64,000 nucleotides of DNA from a virus, in IMG/VR virus record IMGVR_UViG_3300035670_013228, positions 113,881-177,880 of that record. One strand, written 5' to 3'. Under the pieces are notes generated by a model. It worked only from the letters and a program-made list of their open reading frames with translations, made no database searches and was not told where the DNA came from. The translations under genes and the position numbers were made by a program. Shown here in pieces: positions 17,568-25,495 of this stretch. Within the stretch, counting starts at the first letter, position 1; the number at the start of each line of letters is the position of its first letter.

Positions 17568-18266
17568 TTATTCTTTTATAATATAGCATCCTGCCGGTAA
17601 GCCTGAGTTATCATTGGTGTGTTTTTTATTAATGTCTAAAGGCTGATCGGTTACCGGATGGTTAATGAATTCAGGAATATTTCTTTGCCCGAAGAATGTT
17701 TTAATAGCGTCCAAAGTTTCATATAGACACGAATCATCAAATATAATATATCCTCCACATTGAACTTTATCATATAATTCTTCTAAGGTTTCTAATGTGG
17801 CAGAATAGGCGTCTACATCTATTCTTAGTAAAGCTATCTTTTTGATTCCGGAGGTGGGTAAAGTGTCTTTAACAAATCCTTTTAAAAATTTGATTCGATC
17901 TTGATTGCCCAAACCATAATTTTCAAAATTAGTTTTAACTTGCTCTAAACTAATAGCCAATGGACCCACAGCATTATGTGTAAAGTTAGGAGTATGTCTT
18001 TCTTTGTCATACTTATGTTTTGCTGTTGCTAAGGGCTGGAATCCTTCGTATGAATCACATACCCAAATAGTTTTGTTTTCAAATACACGACTTAGAAATA
18101 TGGAAAATCCGCCCCTCCAGACGCCGCATTCAACTATGTCTCCTTCAACTTCGGATATTTTGGAATAATGTTTGAATATTGTTTTAAATTCATCTGGACG
18201 AACCATAGTAATTTTTTTATTGATCAGATCCTTAGCTAGATCTTCGTATTCTTTAATTGTTTTCAT
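17568..18266 (-). CDS. TylF/MycF-family O-methyltransferase
   Basis: 232 residues, the macrocin O-methyltransferase family that methylates sugar hydroxyls. Seen here: EGDIVECGVWRGG (SAM motif I), TIWVCDSYEGF (motif with Asp), IKFLKGFVKDTLP, ALLRIDVDAYSAT (metal-binding Asp residues) and GGYIIFDDSCLYE (metal/catalytic DD). Length matches the family. It is in the glycan cassette, so its target is probably a glycan of the virion or host surface. Confidence 0.88.
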   Translation of the reverse strand: MKTIKEYEDLAKDLINKKITMVRPDEFKTIFKHYSKISEVEGDIVECGVWRGGFSIFLSRVFENKTIWVCDSYEGFQPLATAKHKYDKERHTPNFTHNAVGPLAISLEQVKTNFENYGLGNQDRIKFLKGFVKDTLPTSGIKKIALLRIDVDAYSATLETLEELYDKVQCGGYIIFDDSCLYETLDAIKTFFGQRNIPEFINHPVTDQPLDINKKHTNDNSGLPAGCYIIKE

Positions 18267-18296
18267 ATTTTACTCGACTATATTGTTTATATTTAT

Positions 18297-18902
18297 CTAT
18301 AGAATTTGTTTTGTAAAAAGAATATCAAAACCACTATTTTGTTTTATTGTATAGTTGTGTGATGTTAAATAAGATATTGTTTGTTCAAGTTTTCTACCTT
18401 TAGAAAAAGGGCCGTCGCTATGAACCTGTTCAAAGAATATATTATTAATATCTAAATTGTCAAAATTTATAGACAATAATATATCGCAATCATGTCCTTC
18501 TGTGTCTATATATAGATAATCTATAATGCCTTTTATATTAAACTTATCTATAAAATCATTTAAGGTATAGCAGTCGGCCTCGATTTTCTCTATATTGTTC
18601 TGGTGTCCGTGGGCTAATAAGTGATCATAACTAATAGAGCAATGTTCATCTAAATTATTGGGATTGCGTATATTTTTTTGACAGTATAGAGGTATTTTAC
18701 CAGTAAATGTTGAAATAGCACATTTATAAAAAATAACTTGATTAATAGCGGCGATATTTTTATAGTTTATTTGTAACTTGGCAAAATTATTATCTAGAGG
18801 TTCTATCAGATGAATTGTAGTATTCGCTAATGGTCTGGTGAGAGATTCAGTAACATGATCTTTTCCACCACAAGCACCTATTTGTATTATGTGTTTTTCC
18901 AT
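18297..18902 (-). CDS. FkbM-family methyltransferase
   Basis: 201 residues. IQIGACGGKDHVT is SAM motif I, TIHLIEPLDNNFAKLQ is the acidic strand, and IDYLYIDTEGHDCDILLSI is the diagnostic FkbM segment (LKIDxEGxExxVL in most members). FkbM enzymes O-methylate sugars in many surface polysaccharides. It is separated by about 30 bases from TylF and by 11 bases from the next glycosyltransferase. Confidence 0.88.
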   Translation of the reverse strand: MEKHIIQIGACGGKDHVTESLTRPLANTTIHLIEPLDNNFAKLQINYKNIAAINQVIFYKCAISTFTGKIPLYCQKNIRNPNNLDEHCSISYDHLLAHGHQNNIEKIEADCYTLNDFIDKFNIKGIIDYLYIDTEGHDCDILLSINFDNLDINNIFFEQVHSDGPFSKGRKLEQTISYLTSHNYTIKQNSGFDILFTKQIL

Positions 18903-18913
18903 ATCAAAAATGA

Positions 18914-19546
18914 TTATATATGTTTATAAAATTCGTTTTGTTGTCTTTGTTTTTCTATAGTTTTATGATGTATAATAGATAGATTCGGCTCACTCGGCAA
19001 GATCGCGGAACTTCTATGATTTACAAGTTGTTCATGTACATCTCCGCGCCATTCTATTCCACAGTTGTTTTTGTATATTCTTGGTTGATAGTCGGGCCAA
19101 TTTACCCACCCGTGTTGATTTATTGACCAATTATATTTTTTAATATCCTCGATAGTATAATTATCAACAGTATTAATTCTAGGTACAAAAAATAAATCAT
19201 TATTATTATTTTGTTGTATAATAGTTTTCCATAATTGTAGTGTTTGACTATAGATCATCTCATCTGCATCTAGATTTATAATAAAATTTTTTGTTGCTAA
19301 ATTATTTAAAGTGTTTTTCATACTAGAAAAATTATTTTGAAAATGAAAATTTTTATATATATGACTATATTTTTTACAAATATTTTGTATGTCTAAGAAC
19401 CATTGTTCGTATTGTTCTTCTGGATTTCTATATGTATGAAGTACAATTATTTCATCTTCAATTGTTATCTCTTTAAATAAAAAAGATAAAAGTTTTTCTA
19501 TTTCTAATATTTCATTATAAACACTAATAGTATAAGATATGTTCAT
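18914..19546 (-). CDS. Glycosyltransferase family 2, WaaE-like
   Basis: 210 residues. ISYTISVYNEILEIEKLLSFL and DEIIVLHTYRNPEE form the nucleotide-binding half; KNFIINLDADEMI is the DxD metal site. WPDYQPRIYKNN followed by WRGDVHEQLV is a signature of WaaE/KdtX-like glucosyltransferases. Stop and start with the next gene overlap as ATGA. Confidence 0.8.
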   Translation of the reverse strand: MNISYTISVYNEILEIEKLLSFLFKEITIEDEIIVLHTYRNPEEQYEQWFLDIQNICKKYSHIYKNFHFQNNFSSMKNTLNNLATKNFIINLDADEMIYSQTLQLWKTIIQQNNNNDLFFVPRINTVDNYTIEDIKKYNWSINQHGWVNWPDYQPRIYKNNCGIEWRGDVHEQLVNHRSSAILPSEPNLSIIHHKTIEKQRQQNEFYKHI

Positions 19547-20652
19547 ATATTTGTTATAGTTCCATTATTAATAGTATTTTCATTTGCTATAAATCTTCCT
19601 CTAATAGAACCGTAGTTGATTCCATTTTTTAAAGTAATTCTTTCTCCAACAACAGTACCATAATTAATAAAATTATCTAAGAGAATATTAGGACTAACAA
19701 TGCTACAAGAAGGAGTAAGTACTGTGCTATTATCTTCGTTATCAGCTCCTTCTATTCGTATAGAGTCTGATGGTCCAAGATATTGATTTATTCTGGATCT
19801 ACCGTCATAAGGTAAATTATTTTGATCATTAGATAACGATCCCTGCATCTCAATAACCATTCTTTGTGTTTTTGTTGCTTGTAATCCATTAATAACGTAT
19901 GCGTTAACTATATTTATTTCTGGACTATCAATTAATCCTATAATATTTTGTGAATTAGAAATATTGGCTGTTTTATCAGCTATTACTGATAAATCAAATA
20001 AGTTAAAATTATTAATGTTAACTATATTACCAGAAATCAAGGTATTCTTAAAATCATCGTTATCTCCGTCGTTTAGGGTGATAGTCTTTGTAGATCTTAT
20101 AGATGAATTTAAAAAAACAGAATTATTAATTTCTATATTGCCAACAAAAATATTTGTATCGGATAAGTTTACAGTATTAAATAATGATGTATTATTTATA
20201 TCTTTTTTAGATTGATTAAGACTATTAATACTTCCACTAATATTTGTTAGTGTTGTATTTTTATTAACGCTAATACTAAATGGTTTAATATAGCATGGTC
20301 CACTTATGGTGAGTGTATCACAAGATATTAAGGCTGTAGAAAAACGAGTTTCATCAGCTGGAGATACTATATTTAGTGTTGTGGATGTATTACATATAAG
20401 TTGAGCTATTCGGTTTGATGATCCAGACTTTAAATTTATGGTAAAAGTACCATTAGGGGGTTGATTAACAGTTAAAGAAGCTATCTCATCCAAACAGTTT
20501 AAAGAATTCATATTTAGAGTAAGATTATTGGCGCTTGGTAAATCTGCTAGTAAACAAACAAAATCTTGGTTTCTTCTTGATATAATTTTAGCTGGTTTTG
20601 TGGTAATAACATCTGTCCAGAGATTAGAAATATCGCATAAAGATAAATTCAT
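19543..20652 (-). CDS. Beta-rich repetitive protein, probable virion surface protein
   Basis: 369 residues, rich in Asn, Ser, Thr and Ile, with short repeating strands such as TLNIVSPA, TLTISG, SVFLNSS, TLNDGDND, NIVNIN. The pattern suggests a beta-helix or beta-solenoid, common in phage fibres and adhesins. No family is recognised. It starts inside the stop of a papain-fold protein gene, so it may be part of the same particle. Confidence 0.5.
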   Translation of the reverse strand: MNLSLCDISNLWTDVITTKPAKIISRRNQDFVCLLADLPSANNLTLNMNSLNCLDEIASLTVNQPPNGTFTINLKSGSSNRIAQLICNTSTTLNIVSPADETRFSTALISCDTLTISGPCYIKPFSISVNKNTTLTNISGSINSLNQSKKDINNTSLFNTVNLSDTNIFVGNIEINNSVFLNSSIRSTKTITLNDGDNDDFKNTLISGNIVNINNFNLFDLSVIADKTANISNSQNIIGLIDSPEINIVNAYVINGLQATKTQRMVIEMQGSLSNDQNNLPYDGRSRINQYLGPSDSIRIEGADNEDNSTVLTPSCSIVSPNILLDNFINYGTVVGERITLKNGINYGSIRGRFIANENTINNGTITNI

Positions 20653-22442
20653 GTTGGTGGTGGCCTATAATAAAGTTTTTGCTCTTTTAAAATATCTTTA
20701 ATAGATTCTACAGGATAATATTTTTCATGATCTAGATCTTGTTTTGGAAATCCCTCAGACAAAGAGATAGCGAATAGAAATCCAAATGCAGATTGATATT
20801 TTCTACAATCATAGGGATCGCACCTTCCAACAGAATCCGCTCCACAATTACTACATCCAGCAAAGTCATGAGTAGGAAAATAAGAAATCATACATCTAAG
20901 ATGGCTTTCTGTAACTAAAAAAGCTCCTGTGGGTAATTCTCCCCATTCCGGATGACCGCCACTATTCCACTCTCCAAAAGGACATTGTAACACATATACA
21001 CACTCATTATATAATGTTTTTGTGTCGTCGTAACCTATAATACTATAGGTTTGATAAAAAATACGATCCGGATACGATACGCCCGTAGAATCTCTAGTAT
21101 CTGGGAATCCTACATTAGTCAATAATAATACTCCATATCCATTCCACAATAGATCTTTTACTCTTTTTAACATCCATTCGGAGTCTGTTGTTACATTAGC
21201 ATAACTATCTACACTTGCTTTAAGAATCAGAGAAATAGTTTTAGCTTTATAAATGAACAAATAAGGAAATTCTTGTAATTCGAGAACTCGATTTTTTAGA
21301 AATGTATCTTCAAACATTATTGGTAAATTATATGCAGAACATTGACTTGTAAAATCGGCATATCCATCATAACAAGCTCTTTCTAAGAGTCCGACTTGTT
21401 TTAATCTATCTCCAACTCTACCATTAGCAAAGGTACCATCAAAAATTCCATCATCAGATTTTACCCATAAAGAAAAATCTATTAATCTATTACTTAGTGC
21501 TTTACTTTTATTTTTGAGTGTTGTGCTTAAGGATCTAGCTGCCGATCCGGTTACTCCCTCGGCTTTTAAAACACCTTTTTCTATTACATCAAATAAGCCG
21601 GATTTTTCTGATAATGTTATCATTACGGTGGTATTACAACATTCATTAGCATAATATATAGTCCCTTCTTTGCAACATGGATGATTTGGATCTATTGGTT
21701 CTCCATTTTCTTTTTTTGGACATTCTGAACAACTGGCACATTGTGGATTTTCGGCATTAGGAGGAATACAAGTATGACTTGCTCCCGCAACTCCTTTTGG
21801 AGTAGTTGGAAAACATAACATACCCACATCATTTTCGGCAGCTTCCTCTAGAATGGATCCGTCCTGATCATCGGATGATGCTCCAGATATATCATATGGC
21901 TCATTACTTTTTACCTTATATCCTGGGGCTCTATAAAATTCTGCTACTACAGGATCTACTAGATCTGGACCGCACATCATTAAACAATCTGGTAAAGAAT
22001 TATGAGCAAAATATTCTAAATATTCTGTAGCCATTCTAGCATACCAGTGATTTTGCAAATTATTTGCTATTAAATAACAAGCTCTTGATAAATCACATGT
22101 ATTTCTTACAGAATGAGATGTTCCCGCCCTAACATTGGGTTGTCTCTCTTTGTATGCTTCTATATCCATAGATTGTAAAAATCTAAAAGATAAACATAAT
22201 TTATACTGCCCAGTATCTAGTATTTCGTCTATATGTGGAGCACTTTCGAAACAAGGATATTTTACATGTTTAAAAAATTTGGTTATTCTAAGCCAATTAA
22301 TAGGGGTCCCAGCTCCGACATCATAAAATGGTCCAAGAGGATCGTATACATCATCAAAACTTAACTGACTGTACGGAGATCCTAAATATCTTGTGCAAGG
22401 ATCGTTGGAATATTTTTCGTATAATTCTTTTGGAGTTAGCAT
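20649..22442 (-). CDS. Papain-fold protein with lost catalytic residues
   Basis: About 597 residues from ATG 22442, chosen because its first residues (MLTPKELYEKY) line up with those of the paralog at 25.5-27.4 kb. Two segments align with that C1A-like peptidase: RAGTSHSVRNTCDLSRA and QCPFGEWNSGGHPEW. At the aligned sites the catalytic Cys is Gly, the His is Tyr (QTYSIIGYDD) and the Asn is Cys. Two insertions carry Cys clusters (CASCSECPKK, CCKEGTIYYANECC, CSNCGADSVGRC). It is therefore probably a structural pseudoenzyme, perhaps a tail or spike component. Confidence 0.6.
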   Translation of the reverse strand: MLTPKELYEKYSNDPCTRYLGSPYSQLSFDDVYDPLGPFYDVGAGTPINWLRITKFFKHVKYPCFESAPHIDEILDTGQYKLCLSFRFLQSMDIEAYKERQPNVRAGTSHSVRNTCDLSRACYLIANNLQNHWYARMATEYLEYFAHNSLPDCLMMCGPDLVDPVVAEFYRAPGYKVKSNEPYDISGASSDDQDGSILEEAAENDVGMLCFPTTPKGVAGASHTCIPPNAENPQCASCSECPKKENGEPIDPNHPCCKEGTIYYANECCNTTVMITLSEKSGLFDVIEKGVLKAEGVTGSAARSLSTTLKNKSKALSNRLIDFSLWVKSDDGIFDGTFANGRVGDRLKQVGLLERACYDGYADFTSQCSAYNLPIMFEDTFLKNRVLELQEFPYLFIYKAKTISLILKASVDSYANVTTDSEWMLKRVKDLLWNGYGVLLLTNVGFPDTRDSTGVSYPDRIFYQTYSIIGYDDTKTLYNECVYVLQCPFGEWNSGGHPEWGELPTGAFLVTESHLRCMISYFPTHDFAGCSNCGADSVGRCDPYDCRKYQSAFGFLFAISLSEGFPKQDLDHEKYYPVESIKDILKEQKLYYRPPPT

Positions 22443-22446
22443 AAGA

Positions 22447-23628
22447 TTAAGAGATAATGTTTTCTGTTTTGATAAATAATGGATATATAGTAGCGGACGT
22501 AGAGGAGTACGCATTAGCGGATACGTATTTTATACCATTAATAAAATCTGGTCCTACGTATGTTCTAGTATATTGTACATTACTAATACTTGCATATATA
22601 CATATAGTATTAGAATTATTTGGACTATTAGAATTTAATGTCAATGTTATAGGTTCTCTAATAATAATTGGATCTATACCATTCAAAGCAAAGCCAGGAA
22701 TTCCGTTTCTGTAGATTTCTGAACAATCAGTATCATTAGGACCATTGGTATTTTTTATAGTTATAGGATAAGTATGTATAGTATTAATAAAATTATTACC
22801 TCCTCCACTAATACCAACTTTAAGTTCGAATGTATCAACAACAAAAGACGAGCTAGTTTCTGCAAAATCCTGAGAATTTTGATTAGATAGTTCTAGTTGT
22901 TTTCTCTCATTCGTAAGGCCAGAGGCTGGAACGAATGGAATAGGATCGAACGTTATATTTGATACCTTTAATCCAATGGTACACAACAGTTTCAAACTTT
23001 CATTAGTCTTTGATTGATAAAAATCACTATAGTTAATTGATAATAAATTATATCCGCTAGTCGATGGAGCAAAATTATTATCTAGATTAGATATTATTTC
23101 AGCAGTGGTCTTGGTTTTGGTTTTTTCAGAATTCAGAATAGTATATTTGTGTGGCCATGCGGACTCTATCGTGTATGCTATACCATTACCGTCTAACATA
23201 TTTAGACCAGTAGTAGATATTATTCCGCTATGGAATGGTGGTCCTGTTTTGCCGTAAACAAGCGACGATGCAGTGTTGGAGGCAAAATTTAATTCTATAT
23301 TATTTCCAGCTACACAATTTAAACCTGTGGTGCTAATAGTTTGATTATAAGGAAAATCTGTAGCATAATCATATCTCATTAGATTACCGGTGAGCGGCGA
23401 ATGATTAATAGTTAAAATATTTGCGCCACTATTATAATATGTACTAATTCCAGACTGTGGACTAGTTAATAGATTTAGTCTAACTATATATCTTCTGATT
23501 AAACCTAATGGTACTTTGATATTTTCTGGAAAAGATCCTTCCTCTAAATGACCAGTAACCACAACCATTAGATCTTTATCCAAGATGTATGGAGATAGTG
23601 GTAGATCAGAAATTTTACTATCTGCCAT
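22447..23628 (-). CDS. Phage fibre-like protein
   Basis: 393 residues. It begins MADSKISDLPLSPYILDKDLMVVVTG, closely matching the start of the next gene (MADKKISELTATQSV...). This KISxL leader is common at the N-terminus of phage tail-fibre and virion proteins. The rest is beta-rich with many Ser, Thr and Asn and no enzyme motif. It may anchor to the particle through the shared module and present a variable domain. Confidence 0.6.
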   Translation of the reverse strand: MADSKISDLPLSPYILDKDLMVVVTGHLEEGSFPENIKVPLGLIRRYIVRLNLLTSPQSGISTYYNSGANILTINHSPLTGNLMRYDYATDFPYNQTISTTGLNCVAGNNIELNFASNTASSLVYGKTGPPFHSGIISTTGLNMLDGNGIAYTIESAWPHKYTILNSEKTKTKTTAEIISNLDNNFAPSTSGYNLLSINYSDFYQSKTNESLKLLCTIGLKVSNITFDPIPFVPASGLTNERKQLELSNQNSQDFAETSSSFVVDTFELKVGISGGGNNFINTIHTYPITIKNTNGPNDTDCSEIYRNGIPGFALNGIDPIIIREPITLTLNSNSPNNSNTICIYASISNVQYTRTYVGPDFINGIKYVSANAYSSTSATIYPLFIKTENIIS

Positions 23629-23648
23629 TTTTTATCCTATTTTTATTA

Positions 23649-24443
23649 TTAGATTATTTTTTCCGCTTTAAGCCAACTACCTTTCTTTAGTACTCCGCTT
23701 GTAGCTTGGTCGTTACTATCGGTAGTAAAATCGAACCGTATTGTATCAGCTTCTGAACTATTTGTTTCTACAATAAATTTATTGACCAAGGAAATAGGCA
23801 GGCCAGTGGCGGATGAATGAATAGTTTCTACTGCTAAACCATAGCCACTAATTGATGATGTTGATCCTCTTAAAAGTAAGACTCCTTCATTATCCAAATG
23901 ATAATGATTCCAATTTCCATATATTTGTGTAGGATAATTAACTTCCATAGTACCTGTTACAGCAATAGAGCCTGATATGTTCATATCTACTTCGTTACCA
24001 ACAAATATTGCGCCAAGTTCACATAAGTATTTACTGTTACCGGATAAAGGTATACTTAGATCTGAACTTTGAACCCATAAAGATCCGGTGGCTGGTAAAT
24101 CGGAACTTTGAAATTTAATTATTTGTTGTATTTGTCCACTTACAGTACTAGCAAAATCTGTAATATTTGATGCTGTATGAGTATGGGATGTGTATGCATA
24201 GCCACTAACATTAATATTGACTTTATTCGGTAGTGTTGCGCTGATAGTTGGTACTAGATGTATACCGGTGCCATTAGTAATAAGTTCATCTATATTAACA
24301 ATATTATTTACTAATCCAGATAATGGAAATTTATGTGTGACTAGTGTTGCTCCGGGGGTGCCTACTCCGGTAACAACAACCATCAAATCTCCGCTAGCTA
24401 CACTTTGTGTTGCTGTTAATTCAGATATTTTTTTATCGGCCAT
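23649..24443 (-). CDS. Phage fibre-like protein, paralog of its neighbour
   Basis: 264 residues. The first 50 residues match the fibre-like protein at 22.4-23.6 kb (MADKKISEL, GDLMVVVTG). The middle (SHTHTASNITDFASTVSGQI) is a well-known fibre motif seen in many tail proteins, and SIAVTGTMEV resembles trimeric fibre repeats. Together these support a virion adhesin or tail-fibre role. Confidence 0.7.
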   Translation of the reverse strand: MADKKISELTATQSVASGDLMVVVTGVGTPGATLVTHKFPLSGLVNNIVNIDELITNGTGIHLVPTISATLPNKVNINVSGYAYTSHTHTASNITDFASTVSGQIQQIIKFQSSDLPATGSLWVQSSDLSIPLSGNSKYLCELGAIFVGNEVDMNISGSIAVTGTMEVNYPTQIYGNWNHYHLDNEGVLLLRGSTSSISGYGLAVETIHSSATGLPISLVNKFIVETNSSEADTIRFDFTTDSNDQATSGVLKKGSWLKAEKII

Positions 24444-24454
24444 ATTTTATCCTT

Positions 24455-24703
24455 TCACTTATTTAAAAATTTGTTATATAATATTAAGCTTATAATACCA
24501 CCAGCAACACCCATAAATATACCCGAAGGACTTAGACTATCATAAGTGCCTAAGATATATAGTATAGCTCCACCCATGTAAGAACCAGCAACACCAAGAG
24601 CTATTGTTTGAAAAAATCCAAGTCTTAAATTTATTGGTACAATAGCTTTAGCCAATGACCCCACAAATAAACCATACACTATCCAGATTAAAAGATTAAA
24701 CAT
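24455..24703 (-). CDS. GlsB/YeaQ/YmgE-type small membrane protein
   Basis: 82 residues, three predicted transmembrane segments. The family signature is visible: LFVGSLAKAIVP, then GFFQTIALGVAGSYMGGAIL, where the bacterial family has GxxGxxIGG. Known members are stress-linked inner membrane proteins of unknown activity. In phages it could alter the host envelope; that is inference. It overlaps the next gene by eight bases. Confidence 0.65.
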   Translation of the reverse strand: MFNLLIWIVYGLFVGSLAKAIVPINLRLGFFQTIALGVAGSYMGGAILYILGTYDSLSPSGIFMGVAGGIISLILYNKFLNK

Positions 24704-25085
24704 TTGTTGCCTCCAGAAGCGTTAAAGATTCACTATCATTGAGATTCTTACCAACTTCCATGATGGCATTTTTTAAACTAACTCCATATTGTTTATACTG
24801 TTGTTTACTCAAGTGTTGTTTGATTATTTTATTTAATCTATAATTATTTAGCCAATTATCTTTAATAGTTAAATTTACTATGGTATGTCTAAGATCCAAA
24901 GCTTCGCTCATTTTATCATTTTTGCGTCTTTTGCTTCTACATTCTTGAATAACTCTTATTAAACTAAGTATAACGCCAATCACAATAATTATTGTTATTG
25001 GATCAAAACCATAGTTATTATTTTTAATATTTGCTTTATCTATTACTTTTTGAGCAATATGTTCTAAATTAGGATCTATTTGCAT
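24696..25085 (-). CDS. Small membrane protein
   Basis: 129 residues. One clear transmembrane segment (DPITIIIVIGVILSLIRVI) near residue 30 is followed by a basic patch (CRSKRRKNDK) and a helical cytoplasmic tail. No family recognised. It belongs to a run of small membrane proteins between 24.4 and 29.0 kb that surround the papain-like protease. Confidence 0.55.
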   Translation of the reverse strand: MQIDPNLEHIAQKVIDKANIKNNNYGFDPITIIIVIGVILSLIRVIQECRSKRRKNDKMSEALDLRHTIVNLTIKDNWLNNYRLNKIIKQHLSKQQYKQYGVSLKNAIMEVGKNLNDSESLTLLEATNV

Positions 25086-25097
25086 ATTATATCTCTC

Positions 25098-25328
25098 TTA
25101 GGGTAGGCAATAACCACAATCAACCATTTTGATTCCATCGCCACTCAAATATTTACCACTTCCTTTGCACACCGGACATTCTTTTCTTTTGTATTTTTTA
25201 ACTGGTTCATTGCCAATATTTTTTATTATAGCTCCGGATAAAACAACAGGAGCAGACGAATTACCACTGTATCTGGATGATCCAAATATTATAGCAATAA
25301 ATAATAGTGGTAGTATTAGTTTATTCAT
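25098..25328 (-). CDS. Membrane-anchored or secreted zinc-knuckle protein
   Basis: 76 residues from the ATG at 25328, which overlaps the stop of the short upstream gene. MNKLILPLLFIAIIFGSS is a signal or anchor sequence. The C-terminus has CPVCKGSGKYLSGDG and VDCGYC, a DnaJ-like CxxCxGxG half-knuckle pair. The function is unknown. A longer reading from 25388 would overlap the preceding gene and lacks support. Confidence 0.55.
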   Translation of the reverse strand: MNKLILPLLFIAIIFGSSRYSGNSSAPVVLSGAIIKNIGNEPVKKYKRKECPVCKGSGKYLSGDGIKMVDCGYCLP

Positions 25329-25488
25329 TTCTACCTCTTGGAAATAGTCGTTTGCGTTTTGTTGGTGGTTTGGGAACGATAGAATCATCTGATTCTGTTT
25401 TTGGTACTACTAATTTTATAACAGATAATATAAAGCTTAAAATAATAGATATTAATCTATTTAGCGCTAATTTATCCAGAAATCTCAT
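25321..25488 (-). CDS. Short hydrophobic protein with basic tail, 55 residues
   Basis: Short gene just downstream of the papain-like protease. Product: a hydrophobic stretch (LISIILSFILSVIKLVV) followed by a Pro/Lys/Arg tail (PKPPTKRKRLFPRGRNE). Its stop overlaps the start of the zinc-knuckle gene, a packing seen throughout the window. No ribosome binding site is obvious. It could be a membrane component of lysis or of the particle; no family recognised. Confidence 0.45.
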   Translation of the reverse strand: MRFLDKLALNRLISIILSFILSVIKLVVPKTESDDSIVPKPPTKRKRLFPRGRNE

Positions 25489-25495
25489 ATTGTTC

